DNA of 64,000 nt from Limiplasma sp036645955 (GCA_036645955.1 JAVXND010000003.1:57032-121031), one strand, 5' to 3'. Numbered from the stretch's first letter, positions 1-8,068 are shown. Numbers and translations: made by a program. The notes: generated by a model from the sequence alone, not told the origin.

Positions 1-59
1 GCAAGCGCATCATTACCCAGCGCCGTAAAGAAGCGGCCGCAAAGAAAGGGGGCAAGTAA
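1..59 (+). CDS. rnfC: C-terminal tail of upstream gene, probably rnfC
   Basis: The first 59 bases read in one open frame as a Lys/Arg/Ala-rich tail (ending KKGGK) and stop one base before the ATG of rnfD. A basic, low-complexity C-terminus and direct adjacency to rnfD fit RnfC, the NADH/Fe-S subunit that normally opens this operon. Only the last 18 residues are present, so the assignment rests on context alone. Confidence 0.5.
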   Translation, partial: KRIITQRRKEAAAKKGGK

Positions 60-60
60 A

Positions 61-1089
61 ATGCAAAAAAAGCTGATTGTTTCTTCTTCTCCATTTTTAC
101 GGGACAAAGCTTCTACGCGCAATGTTATGCTGGATGTGATCATTGCGTTAATGCCCACTGTTTTGGCAGCAGCTTGGTTTTTTGGCACACCTGCCCTCAT
201 GCTGGTAGCGGTGGCGGTAGCCTTTTCTGTATTTGCTGAATGGGCTTACCAAAAACTAACGCACCAAAAAACAACCATCGGCGATTTAAGCGCAGTGGTA
301 ACAGGCATTTTGCTTGCGTTTAACCTTCCCGCCAATGCACCGCTTTGGATGGCGGCCATTGGTTCTGTGATTGCCATTGTGCTTGTGAAACAGATTTACG
401 GCGGCTTGGGGCAAAACTTCCTAAACCCTGCATTGGCTTCACGCACCATACTCATGCTATCCTGGGCGGGATTAATGGCCGCTACAGCAGTGCCAAACGG
501 CGGGCAAATCTTCGGCCTTGGCGCACAAACGGTTGATGCGGTTTCGGCCGCCACGCCATTGGCAAACGGCGCAAGCGGCTATACGCTCTGGCAGCTTTTT
601 AGCGGCAATGTACCTGGAATGATTGGTGAAACCTGCAAAATCACGTTGCTGTTGGGCGGACTTTATTTGATCGTTCGCCGCGTGATTGATTGGCGCGTGC
701 CTGTAAGCATGATTGTAACCGCCTTTGTGCTGTTCTGGATTCAAACAGGCGTGCTCTATTCGCCTGAAAGCGGCGCAAGCAATGCACTTTACCAAGTGCT
801 AAGCGGCGGCTTACTCTTAGGCGCGTTTTTCATGGCAACCGATTATGTTACCTGTCCCATTACCAAAACGGGCAAAATCATCATGGGTGTGGGTTGCGCA
901 GTTGTGCTCTTTGTCATCCGCGTGTTCAACAACAGCTATCCAGAGGGCTGTTCCTTTGCCATTCTGTTTATGAACGTGCTTACCCCGCTGATTGACAAGT
1001 GGACTGCACCCAAAACCTTTGGTGCAGTGAAACCCGCCAAGCCCGTTAAAGGCACAAGCAACGTGAAGGAAGGGGGAGCAAAAGCATGA
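61..1089 (+). CDS. rnfD: Rnf complex membrane subunit RnfD
   Basis: RnfD is a membrane subunit of the Rnf complex, which couples ferredoxin:NAD+ oxidoreduction to Na+ or H+ pumping across the cytoplasmic membrane. The 342-residue protein has about nine hydrophobic segments and belongs to the NqrB/RnfD family. The covalent-FMN site is visible as D159-A-V-S-A-A-T165-P-L; Thr165 would carry the FMN attached by ApbE. The start follows the upstream stop directly, and the stop overlaps the rnfE ATG by 4 bases, which indicates translational coupling. The RnfG subunit normally encoded next is absent here. Confidence 0.95.
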   Translation: MQKKLIVSSSPFLRDKASTRNVMLDVIIALMPTVLAAAWFFGTPALMLVAVAVAFSVFAEWAYQKLTHQKTTIGDLSAVVTGILLAFNLPANAPLWMAAIGSVIAIVLVKQIYGGLGQNFLNPALASRTILMLSWAGLMAATAVPNGGQIFGLGAQTVDAVSAATPLANGASGYTLWQLFSGNVPGMIGETCKITLLLGGLYLIVRRVIDWRVPVSMIVTAFVLFWIQTGVLYSPESGASNALYQVLSGGLLLGAFFMATDYVTCPITKTGKIIMGVGCAVVLFVIRVFNNSYPEGCSFAILFMNVLTPLIDKWTAPKTFGAVKPAKPVKGTSNVKEGGAKA

Positions 1090-1724
1090 AAAAGAAATCA
1101 CTCACAAAGGTTTTAACAAATGGTTTGTTTAATGAAAACCCAACCTTTCGTTTGCTGTTAGGCATGTGCCCAACATTGGCCATTTCCACCGCTGCCTCGC
1201 GTGGCTTAGGCATGGGGCTTGCAACCACCTTTGTACTTATCTTTTCCAACATGGCCATTTCCGCGTTGCGCAACATCATTCCGGAAAAGATGCGTATCCC
1301 TAGCTTTGTTGTGGTGATTGCAACCTTTGTTACCATCATTGACTTGCTGATCAAAGCATATATGCCCTCCATGTCAGATTCACTAGGCATTTACATCCCC
1401 TTGATTGTGGTCAATTGCATCATCTTTGCAAGGGCGGAGGCTTTTGCGTTTAAAAACCCTGTACTGCCCTCCATTGTGGATGGGTTGGGCATGGGGCTTG
1501 GATTTACCTGCTCCATTACCTTGCTATCTGCTGTGCGTGAAATCATCGGCAGCGGCAAGTTTTTCGACATGCAGGTGATGCCCGCAAGCTATCAGCCCAT
1601 GGCTGTGATTGTAAGCCCGTCTGGCGGCTTTCTTACATTGGGTATTTTGCTGTTGATTGTCAATGCCATTGTCAAGCATTTTGAAAATCGTAAAAAAGCA
1701 AAAGCAGGGGAGGAGATCGCATGA
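1086..1724 (+). CDS. rnfE: Rnf complex membrane subunit RnfE
   Basis: A 212-residue polytopic membrane protein of the RnfA/RnfE (NqrD/NqrE) family, part of the ion-translocating core of the Rnf complex. The N-terminus contains the typical NPTFRLLLGMCPTLAIS segment with the Cys that helps hold the intramembrane Fe-S centre together with RnfA. A second conserved segment, GLGMGLGFTCSI, carries the other Cys. The 4-base ATGA overlaps with rnfD upstream and rnfA downstream imply tight co-translation. Its direct contact with rnfD is unusual, because rnfG normally lies between them. Confidence 0.95.
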   Translation: MKKKSLTKVLTNGLFNENPTFRLLLGMCPTLAISTAASRGLGMGLATTFVLIFSNMAISALRNIIPEKMRIPSFVVVIATFVTIIDLLIKAYMPSMSDSLGIYIPLIVVNCIIFARAEAFAFKNPVLPSIVDGLGMGLGFTCSITLLSAVREIIGSGKFFDMQVMPASYQPMAVIVSPSGGFLTLGILLLIVNAIVKHFENRKKAKAGEEIA

Positions 1725-2299
1725 ATAACCTACTGCTGATTATTATCGGAAGTGTGCTGGTCAATAACTTTGTAATGTCCCAATTTCTTGGTATCTGTCC
1801 CTTTTTAGGTGTTTCTAAAAAGACGGAAACCGCATTGGGCATGGGTATGGCTGTAACGTTTGTAATGGCGATTGCATCCCTGTTTACCTACTTGATCCAA
1901 TACTACCTGCTTGTGCCTCTGCATTTGGAATACATGCAAACCATCGCCTTTATTTTGGTGATTGCGGTGCTGGTACAAATTGTTGAAATTGCACTCAAAA
2001 AAATCAGCCGCTCTCTGTACCAAGCACTTGGCGTATATTTGCCGCTCATCACCACAAACTGCGCAGTTTTGGGCGTGGCGTTGCTCAATACGCGTGAAGG
2101 GTATAACCTCATTGAGTCCGTGGTCAACGGCACAAGCGCCGCAATTGGCTTTACCATTGCCATTGTAATGTTTGCGAGCATTCGTGAGCGTTTGGCCGCT
2201 GGTAACATGCCCAAATGGATGGATGGCTTCCCCGGTGCACTCATCACAGCTGGACTGATGTCACTCGCATTTCAAGGCTTTTCAGGTTTGATTCATTAA
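1721..2299 (+). CDS. rnfA: Rnf complex membrane subunit RnfA
   Basis: A 192-residue integral membrane protein, homologous to RnfE but inserted in the opposite topology. The conserved NNFVMSQFLGICPFLGVS near the N-terminus and TTNCAVLGVALLN in the middle carry the two cysteines expected to share the membrane Fe-S cluster with RnfE. The start overlaps the rnfE stop (ATGA) and has a GGGGAGGAG ribosome binding site. A 54-base gap separates it from rnfB, so all five genes look like one transcript. Confidence 0.95.
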   Translation: MNNLLLIIIGSVLVNNFVMSQFLGICPFLGVSKKTETALGMGMAVTFVMAIASLFTYLIQYYLLVPLHLEYMQTIAFILVIAVLVQIVEIALKKISRSLYQALGVYLPLITTNCAVLGVALLNTREGYNLIESVVNGTSAAIGFTIAIVMFASIRERLAAGNMPKWMDGFPGALITAGLMSLAFQGFSGLIH

Positions 2300-2353
2300 T
2301 GATCAAACAAAGTCTGAAATACCTGTACAGAACATGTTCGTGATATTGAGAGG

Positions 2354-3418
2354 ATGGTTATTAAAATGACTCAGATTTTGATTGGTGCGGGGGTGCTTGG
2401 CATTCTGGGGCTTGTGTTCGGCCTTCTCTTGACATTAGCCAACAAAGTATTTGAAATTCCCTCCGACCCTAAGCGTGACGAAATCAGAAACGCGCTCCCA
2501 GGTGCAAACTGCGGCGGCTGTGGCTTTGCAGGCTGTGATGCTTTGGCGGATGCGATTGCCGCAGGCACAGCGCCCATTAGCGCATGCCCCGTGGGCGGCA
2601 GTCCCGTAGCAGATGCCATTTCAGAAATTATGGGTGTTGAAAAAACGCCCGATCAAGTTCGCAATATTGCCACTGTGGTTTGCCAAGGCAGTCTTGACCA
2701 TTGCAAAACAAAGTTTCCCTACCACGGAATTCAGGATTGTGTTGCGGCCACATTGGTTAACGATGGCAATCGCGCATGCAAATATGCATGCTTGGGGCTG
2801 GGCACCTGCGTAAGGGCTTGCCCTTTCGATGCCATTCATATTGACGAGCATACCAAAATTGCGAAGGTAGACCCCGATAAATGCCAGAGCTGCGGCACTT
2901 GCGTGAATGTATGCCCGAAGCATGTGCTAAGCCTACAGCCCATGACTGTGCCTGTACGTTTGCTATGCAGTGCCGCAGAAGAAGGCGTATTGGTAAGCGA
3001 CAACTGTAAAATTGGCTGTGTGGGCTGTGAAATATGTCAAAAGGAATGCAAGTTTGGCGCTATCACCATGAAAAACCATCTGCCTGTGTTTGACATGAAA
3101 AAGTGCGTGGGTTGCATGATGTGTGCTGAAGTGTGCCCAACGGGTGCTATTTGGGGTGACTTTGACAACCGTCTTATTGCTGAAATTGACAGAGACCTTT
3201 GCATTGGCTGTACAATTTGCAAAAAAACCTGTAAGTTTGAAGCCATTTCAGGCGAGCTAAAGAGCATACATGAGATCAACGAAGCTTGCACTGGCTGTGG
3301 TGAATGCGTTAAGAAGTGCCCCAAAAAGGCCATATCCATCGGCGTAAGAAAACATGTGCGCGATGCAAATGCCAAGTTGGGAACCACGTTGGCGGAGCCT
3401 GCCATACCCAAGCAATAA
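2354..3418 (+). CDS. rnfB: Rnf complex Fe-S subunit RnfB
   Basis: RnfB accepts electrons from reduced ferredoxin. The protein has an N-terminal membrane anchor (about residues 5-28 of 354), then the RnfB-type 4Fe-4S domain (NCGGCGFAGCDAL, with a later CPVGG). It continues with a chain of ferredoxin-like motifs: CKYACLGLGTCVRACPF, CQSCGTCVNVCP, CVGCEICQKEC, CVGCMMCAEVCP, CIGCTICKKTC and CTGCGECVKKCP. It is therefore a multi-cluster RnfB of the clostridial type. Two starts are possible: ATG 2354 abuts its own GAGAGG, and the in-frame ATG at 2366 has better spacing, so the mature N-terminus may be MTQILIG. It is the last gene of the rnf operon. Confidence 0.93.
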   Translation: MVIKMTQILIGAGVLGILGLVFGLLLTLANKVFEIPSDPKRDEIRNALPGANCGGCGFAGCDALADAIAAGTAPISACPVGGSPVADAISEIMGVEKTPDQVRNIATVVCQGSLDHCKTKFPYHGIQDCVAATLVNDGNRACKYACLGLGTCVRACPFDAIHIDEHTKIAKVDPDKCQSCGTCVNVCPKHVLSLQPMTVPVRLLCSAAEEGVLVSDNCKIGCVGCEICQKECKFGAITMKNHLPVFDMKKCVGCMMCAEVCPTGAIWGDFDNRLIAEIDRDLCIGCTICKKTCKFEAISGELKSIHEINEACTGCGECVKKCPKKAISIGVRKHVRDANAKLGTTLAEPAIPKQ

Positions 3419-3430
3419 ACACCCATTTGC

Positions 3431-3462
3431 ACGGCGGATTGTTGAAAAAAATAATCCGCCGT
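3431..3462 (+). terminator. Terminator-like hairpin after rnfB
   Basis: A perfect 10-bp stem (ACGGCGGATT at 3431-3440, AATCCGCCGT at 3453-3462) with a 12-base A-rich loop is followed by the weak T tract TGCTTTATT. It sits 12 bases after the rnfB stop and before proC, so it probably ends or attenuates the rnf transcript. Confidence 0.65.
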
Positions 3463-3506
3463 TGCTTTATTGGCATGAAAGCCATGTACGGAAGGAAGAA
3501 TGGAAC

Positions 3507-4337
3507 ATGAAGGTTGGTTTAATTGGAGTTGGTAACATGGGAAGCGCCATCATCAAAGGCGCTTTTCAAAGTGGGTTTTTAAAGCCATATGAAACCATGG
3601 TTTACGATGTAAACGCTCAGCAAATTACGAACCTCACAGATAGCTATCCGGTGGGCGTAGCACAAAGCAATATGCAGCTTGCCAAGGAATGCGATTGTCT
3701 GATCTTGGCGGTGAAGCCGATCTATTTGCGCGGCGTTTTGGAGGAAATTCAAAAGTTTGTACGTAACAAAAGTTTGATTTCCATTGTGGCTGGCTGGTCT
3801 ATGGAAATGCTGCTGGACATGCTGGGCGGTAAGGAAATTGGGGCACAGGTACTGCGCGTTATGCCTAATATGCCCGCCATGGTGAGCATGGGCTATACGG
3901 CACTATGTGATGAAAACACCTTCTCCAAACCAATGCTAAAATGGGCCAAGGAACTGTTTTCCAATTTGGGAATGGTACAGGTTTTGCCCGAGCGCTTGTT
4001 TGATGCGGTGGTTGCTGTTGCGGGAAGCAGTCCTGCTTATGTGTTTATGCTGATAGAAGCGATGGCAGACGGCGCCGTTAAGCTGGGTATGCCTCGGCCT
4101 TTTGCGATTCAAGCGGCGGCACAGGCTGTTTTTGGCTCTGCAAAAATGTTGCTGGATACAAACACACATCCCGCAATTTTGAAGGATAACATTTGCTCTC
4201 CGGGAGGTACAACCATCGAAGCGGTTCAAGTATTGGACAAAAACGGATTTCGTGGAATTGTAATGGAAGCCATGGACGTTTGTGCGCAAAAGAGCCATAA
4301 AATGTCCGCGTGTCAAGATCGGAGAAACAAAGCATGA
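3507..4337 (+). CDS. proC: Pyrroline-5-carboxylate reductase
   Basis: ProC catalyses the last step of proline synthesis, NAD(P)H-dependent reduction of pyrroline-5-carboxylate. The 276-residue protein opens with the Rossmann motif IGVGNMGSAI. The conserved RVMPNMPAMVSMGYTAL region follows near residue 120, and the family signature near the C-terminus is SPGGTTIEAVQVLD. I chose ATG 3507 because GAAGGAAG lies 8 bases upstream and the protein then begins directly with the nucleotide-binding strand. The stop overlaps the rnhA start (ATGA), so the two genes are co-translated. Confidence 0.93.
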   Translation: MKVGLIGVGNMGSAIIKGAFQSGFLKPYETMVYDVNAQQITNLTDSYPVGVAQSNMQLAKECDCLILAVKPIYLRGVLEEIQKFVRNKSLISIVAGWSMEMLLDMLGGKEIGAQVLRVMPNMPAMVSMGYTALCDENTFSKPMLKWAKELFSNLGMVQVLPERLFDAVVAVAGSSPAYVFMLIEAMADGAVKLGMPRPFAIQAAAQAVFGSAKMLLDTNTHPAILKDNICSPGGTTIEAVQVLDKNGFRGIVMEAMDVCAQKSHKMSACQDRRNKA

Positions 4338-4909
4338 GTGAGCAAACCAAACGTGTTGTTCAAATTTATACCGATGGCGCTTGCTCGGGTAACCCAGGCC
4401 CAGGCGGTTGGGGCTGTATTTTGAGTTACAATGGAAAAACAAAAGAAATGTCGGGGCATATGCCTGCCACCACCAATAACCGCATGGAAATTTTTGCGGT
4501 GATCAGCGGCTTGGGCGGCTTGAAGGAGCCGTGCAAGGTAGATGTATATTCAGATTCTGCGTATACAGTCAATGCTTTTCGGGAACACTGGATAGAGAAC
4601 TGGCAGCAAAACGGCTGGTTGAACAGCAAAAAACAGCCTGTAGAAAATAGCGATCTTTGGAAACTGCTATTGCAGATTATCAAGATCAAAAAACATGATG
4701 TAACCTTTCACAAGGTGAAGGGGCATGCCGATAACCCGTGGAACAACCGTTGTGATGAATTGGCCACATCAGCCATTGTGGAATTCAGAAGAATGAACGG
4801 CGAAAAAACAGAGGAAGCGCCCGTTGCGCCGTCTGGTGCGGCGGGGGAAACCACAGCCCAACAAAAGCCAGAAGCACAGGCTTCCGATGGCACTGTGCAT
4901 CAAAAATAA
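4334..4909 (+). CDS. rnhA: Ribonuclease HI
   Basis: RNase HI removes the RNA strand of RNA-DNA hybrids. In this 191-residue protein the four acidic catalytic residues are visible: the Asp in YTDGACSGNPGPGGWG, the Glu in NNRMEIFAV, the Asp in YSDSAY, and the last Asp in NNRCDELA, with the preceding GHAD histidine. After about residue 155 there is an Ala/Glu/Thr-rich tail that is not part of the fold. The start ATG 4334 has GGAG 9 bases upstream and overlaps the proC stop. Confidence 0.95.
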   Translation: MSEQTKRVVQIYTDGACSGNPGPGGWGCILSYNGKTKEMSGHMPATTNNRMEIFAVISGLGGLKEPCKVDVYSDSAYTVNAFREHWIENWQQNGWLNSKKQPVENSDLWKLLLQIIKIKKHDVTFHKVKGHADNPWNNRCDELATSAIVEFRRMNGEKTEEAPVAPSGAAGETTAQQKPEAQASDGTVHQK

Positions 4910-4920
4910 AAACGCATTTG

Positions 4921-4957
4921 ACAGCTCGCCGTTCATCATGGCTGAGCTGTTTTTTTG
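4921..4957 (+). terminator. Rho-independent terminator after rnhA
   Basis: Stem ACAGCTC (4921-4927) pairs with GAGCTGT (4944-4950) and is followed at once by a run of T. It lies 12 bases past the rnhA stop and insulates the recombinase gene, which has its own promoter. Confidence 0.8.
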
Positions 4958-4980
4958 CGGATGCAAACGGTTTTAAGCTA

Positions 4981-5009
4981 TTGACAAAGGGGGATGGGGA
5001 GGTTACAAT
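4981..5009 (+). promoter_or_regulatory. Sigma-A promoter of the recombinase gene
   Basis: A near-consensus promoter: TTGACA (4981-4986), a 17-base spacer, TACAAT (5004-5009). Transcription should begin near 5016, exactly where the 34-bp dyad begins. Confidence 0.8.
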
Positions 5010-5016
5010 ATCCTCA

Positions 5017-5050
5017 TACTATTCGCTAAAGAATACTTTTACGAATAGTA
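5017..5050. repeat. 34-bp dyad at the recombinase transcription start
   Basis: TACTATTCG (5017-5025) and CGAATAGTA (5042-5050) form a perfect 9-bp inverted repeat around a 16-base centre. Read as 13-bp arms around an 8-bp core, 11 of 13 arm positions match, the same geometry as a Cre-type recombination site. It lies at about +1 to +34 of the predicted transcript and 36 bases before the recombinase ATG. It could be a recombinase binding site, a repressor operator or an RNA hairpin; the sequence alone does not decide. Confidence 0.55.
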
Positions 5051-5086
5051 CAGCTCCATTTTCGATGAAAGCAGGCGATTTCTTCT

Positions 5087-6214
5087 ATGCCTACCTTAAC
5101 GTATCAGGAAAAGCTAAATACGGAACGAACCGAAAAAGTACGTCAACTCCTCCGCATGCTTCCCAGCTGCTGCTATGATTTTATCCATAGCTTAACCATG
5201 ACAACAAGCGCGCTTACGCGAATGGCTTACACCATCGATTTGCAAACCTTCTGCGGCTATGCCGCAAATGAAATCCCCTATTTTGGTAAAAAAGAACCAA
5301 CACAATGGACAGATGAAGATTTCGGCCATTTATCCGCTCGCGATTTAAACGCCTACGCTGATTATTTAACGCTGTATATGAAGAAAGCTCAAAACGGAAA
5401 TGGTGAACCCGTTGTTTTACGCAATCACGAATGCGGTGTCATGCGGAAGCTCTCCTCTTTGCGCTCTTTTTTTGATTATATGTTTAAGCAAGAGCGCATA
5501 CCCGGTAACATTGCGGCTTTGGTTTCCCTGCCCAAGCTGCATGAAAAACCCATTATGCATCTCATCGGCGAAGAAATAGATCGATTGCTATGCGTTGCGG
5601 AGGACGGTGCACAGCTTACCACGGTTCAGCAACGCTATCACAACATCACCAAGCTTCGCGATTATGCCATCCTCATGCTGTTTTTGGGAACGGGCATTCG
5701 TGTAAGCGAATGTGTAGGCATCAACATCGAAGATTTGGATTTTCAAACAAATGCCGTGTTGGTTACCCGAAAGGGCGGAAACCAGGTGATTTTATACTAT
5801 CCAGCAGAGGTTTCGGACGCTCTCAAGGCTTATCTGATTCAAAGAAAGCAAATTGAAACCGATACAGCAAACGAAAATGCACTCTTTTTGTCGCTTCAAA
5901 AAAAGCGGATCTCCCAACGTGCGGTACAGCTTATGGTTAAAAAATATTCAGCCATAGCGGTGCCTCTTAAAAAAAGAATGAGTCCTCATAAGCTTCGCAG
6001 TACTTATGCAACTAGGCTTTACCACGAAACGGAGGATATATACCTTGTAGCCGATGCGCTTGGGCATTCAGATGTGAACACAACGCGTAAGCATTACGCG
6101 GCCATGAGCGAGCAAAGACGGCAGCAAGCCGCTCAAAATGTGCACCTGCCTAAATCCATGAACGAGGAGCATACGGAAAATATCGAAAATACAGATACAC
6201 TAAATGAACAATAG
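5087..6214 (+). CDS. XerC/XerD-like tyrosine recombinase
   Basis: A 375-residue site-specific recombinase/integrase. It has an N-terminal SAM-like core-binding domain (about 30-145) and a C-terminal catalytic domain with the full set of residues: R205 in GTGIRVSE, K229 in VTRKGG, H301 and R304 in PHKLRSTYAT, H327 in LGHSD and nucleophile Y337 in KHYAAM. It is longer than typical XerC (about 300) because of extra N-terminal residues and a Glu/Asn/Thr-rich tail. The start has only a weak ribosome binding site. It is followed by lexA, not by the usual topA/trmFO/hslVU neighbours, which are found in this window without a xerC. It could be the chromosome-dimer resolvase or a domesticated integrase. 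Confidence 0.85.
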   Translation: MPTLTYQEKLNTERTEKVRQLLRMLPSCCYDFIHSLTMTTSALTRMAYTIDLQTFCGYAANEIPYFGKKEPTQWTDEDFGHLSARDLNAYADYLTLYMKKAQNGNGEPVVLRNHECGVMRKLSSLRSFFDYMFKQERIPGNIAALVSLPKLHEKPIMHLIGEEIDRLLCVAEDGAQLTTVQQRYHNITKLRDYAILMLFLGTGIRVSECVGINIEDLDFQTNAVLVTRKGGNQVILYYPAEVSDALKAYLIQRKQIETDTANENALFLSLQKKRISQRAVQLMVKKYSAIAVPLKKRMSPHKLRSTYATRLYHETEDIYLVADALGHSDVNTTRKHYAAMSEQRRQQAAQNVHLPKSMNEEHTENIENTDTLNEQ

Positions 6215-6236
6215 AAACGCCCGTTCGTTTATTTTC

Positions 6237-6265
6237 TTGCCAATTTTGTGCGAATGTGGTATTCT
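6237..6265 (+). promoter_or_regulatory. Promoter of lexA with overlapping dyad
   Basis: TTGCCA (6237-6242), a 17-base spacer and TATTCT (6260-6265) form a plausible sigma-A promoter. The short dyad GAAT-N5-ATTC (6252-6264) overlaps the -10, which is where a self-repressing LexA would bind. It is not the classical CGAAC-N4-GTTCG box, so operator identity is tentative. Confidence 0.45.
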
Positions 6266-6297
6266 ATTGATAGTATACTGTGTAAGGAGTGAAAAGC

Positions 6298-6906
6298 ATG
6301 GGTAACCCAAGGGGTGAAACACAATCTAGAATCCTCGCGTTCATTGAACAGGCGACCATGCAAAAGGGCTATCCCCCATCGGTTCGTGAAATATGCGATG
6401 CCACTGGCTTAAAAAGCACCTCCACCGTTCATGGACATTTGATTCGCCTAGAAAAAAAAGGCCTTTTGAATCGCGACTCCATGAAACCACGCGCTATTTC
6501 CTTGCCGCACGATCATCAAATGTACCGCAACGATGTGGTAAACGTGCCTGTTTTGGGGCATGTTGCGGCAGGCTTACCCATATTGGCCACAGAAAATTTA
6601 GATGAAACGATTACCCTGCCCCAAGCAATGCTTGGGGATGGAGATCATTATGTGCTATCCGTAAAAGGCGAAAGCATGATTGATATCGGTATTATGGATG
6701 GCGATTATGTGGTGGTTCGTAAGCAGTCCACCGCCCACAACGGCGATATTGTGATTGCCATGATTGATGATGAAGCAACTGTGAAGCGCTATTACCGTGA
6801 AAACGGCGGCTTCCGCTTACAGCCCGAAAATCAAACCATGAAGCCCATTATTGTGTCAGAAGTGACGATTTTGGGAAAAGTCATTTCATTGTATCGTATT
6901 TTATAA
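6298..6906 (+). CDS. lexA: LexA SOS repressor
   Basis: LexA represses DNA-damage genes and cleaves itself when RecA is activated. The 202-residue protein has an N-terminal winged helix (about 1-65, with PPSVREICDATGLKSTSTVHGHL), the Ala91-Gly92 self-cleavage site in HVAAGLP, and a C-terminal peptidase domain with Ser126 (KGESM) and Lys163 (ATVKRYY). I prefer ATG 6298 over the in-frame GTG at 6289 because AGGAG occupies 6285-6289 at ideal spacing from 6298. It lies 83 bases after the recombinase gene. Confidence 0.96.
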   Translation: MGNPRGETQSRILAFIEQATMQKGYPPSVREICDATGLKSTSTVHGHLIRLEKKGLLNRDSMKPRAISLPHDHQMYRNDVVNVPVLGHVAAGLPILATENLDETITLPQAMLGDGDHYVLSVKGESMIDIGIMDGDYVVVRKQSTAHNGDIVIAMIDDEATVKRYYRENGGFRLQPENQTMKPIIVSEVTILGKVISLYRIL

Positions 6907-6945
6907 GCTTGATTAAAATAAAATAACATTGGAGTTGATTGGAAC

Positions 6946-7632
6946 ATGGTATGGTGGGAAGCAGGCCTTCGCTTGTTTTTATCCGTTGTCATCGGCTGTG
7001 TGATTGGTATTGAGCGTGAGCGTAAAAACCGTCCGGCAGGCATGCGTACACATGTTTTGGTATGCGTTGGCGCCGCCACAATTGCAATTATGGAAAGCTT
7101 GATGATTGCAGATACCTTAACGTTAAATATGAACCATGCCAGCACAGGAATTGCCATCAGCTATGGCAGAATCAGTGCGCAGGTCATCAGCGGCATTGGT
7201 TTTTTGGGTGCAGGCACTATTTTTATCAGCCAAAAGAAAATTGCAGGACTCACAACCGCGGCTTCGCTATGGAATGTAGCTTGCTTGGGGCTTGCGGTTG
7301 GCATGGGCTATTATTGGATCGCGGTTGCGGGTTGCGTAATCGTTATTGTAACGCTGACTGTTTTACAGCGCGTGGTGCGTGTAAATGCGGTGAAGCATGT
7401 GGAGGTAAAATTTATCCACCGTGTGGAAACCATCGCCTTCATCAACGATTATTTTCAAAGCATAGGTGTGATGGTGCTTGACATTGACTTTCACGTTGAA
7501 AACCGTGGAAAGTACAACCTCTACACCAATATTTACACACTGGATATGCAAGGAAAAACCACCTACAAGGACATTGTCAACAAGCTTTCGGAATATGCTA
7601 ATATTCAGGGCATACGCACGCGTAACACCTAA
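6946..7632 (+). CDS. MgtC/SapB family membrane protein
   Basis: A 228-residue protein with about four to five N-terminal membrane helices containing the MgtC family signatures GIERERKNRPAGMRTHVLVCVGAA and ISGIGFLGAGTI, plus GLTTAASLW. A soluble ACT-like C-terminal domain spans about residues 145-228. Family members bear on magnesium homeostasis or modulate membrane ATPases; no direct transport role is established. GGAG lies 11 bases before the ATG. It lies 39 bases after lexA, but nothing ties it functionally to the SOS response. Confidence 0.85.
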   Translation: MVWWEAGLRLFLSVVIGCVIGIERERKNRPAGMRTHVLVCVGAATIAIMESLMIADTLTLNMNHASTGIAISYGRISAQVISGIGFLGAGTIFISQKKIAGLTTAASLWNVACLGLAVGMGYYWIAVAGCVIVIVTLTVLQRVVRVNAVKHVEVKFIHRVETIAFINDYFQSIGVMVLDIDFHVENRGKYNLYTNIYTLDMQGKTTYKDIVNKLSEYANIQGIRTRNT

Positions 7633-7726
7633 AGTACCGGGTTTTCCCCCCATTCCTTTTGACGCACGCCTTCACTGCTTTTGCATAGCTTGAAGCGTAG
7701 GTATTTCTCAAAAGGAGGGAACAACC

Positions 7727-8068
7727 ATGAGCAATCGCATGTCACCCTTTGCCGCGCTGACAGGCGCCGAAAAGCAAATGAAATGGCTGGAATATCAAAG
7801 TATTCGCTTACCCTATGTACATAGCGATGTCGTTGATGTGATTGGTGAGGAAAAGGTGGAAAGCAAAGCGGTACAAGCCGAGCCGCCTAAGGCGCAGGCG
7901 GAAAGCCCAAAAGCTGTGGCGAACACTATGCCTCAAGCCGCTCAAAAAGCACAGCGTATGACGCAAGCAGAAGCCCAAAAAACGCGCCATCACCAATATG
8001 ACGCGGTTATTGCACGAATGAAACAAGCTGAATCAAAAACAAACAATCAATATATGCCTTTTTCATAG
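7727..8068 (+). CDS. Small Ala/Gln/Lys-rich hypothetical protein
   Basis: A 113-residue protein with no recognised domain. The N-terminal part (about 1-45) looks ordered (AEKQMKWLEYQSIRLPYV); the rest is an Ala/Gln/Pro/Lys-rich linker ending in NNQYMPFS. There is no signal peptide or membrane segment. A very strong ribosome binding site (AAAGGAGGG, 8 bases before the ATG) argues that it is translated. Its last 6 bases overlap the end of the convergent glycosyltransferase gene, and no terminator is visible between them. Confidence 0.6.
   Translation: MSNRMSPFAALTGAEKQMKWLEYQSIRLPYVHSDVVDVIGEEKVESKAVQAEPPKAQAESPKAVANTMPQAAQKAQRMTQAEAQKTRHHQYDAVIARMKQAESKTNNQYMPFS

Noticed and set aside
4918..5178. 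86-codon open frame before the recombinase gene
   Set aside because: It spans a terminator, the recombinase promoter and the dyad, and ends inside the recombinase in another frame.
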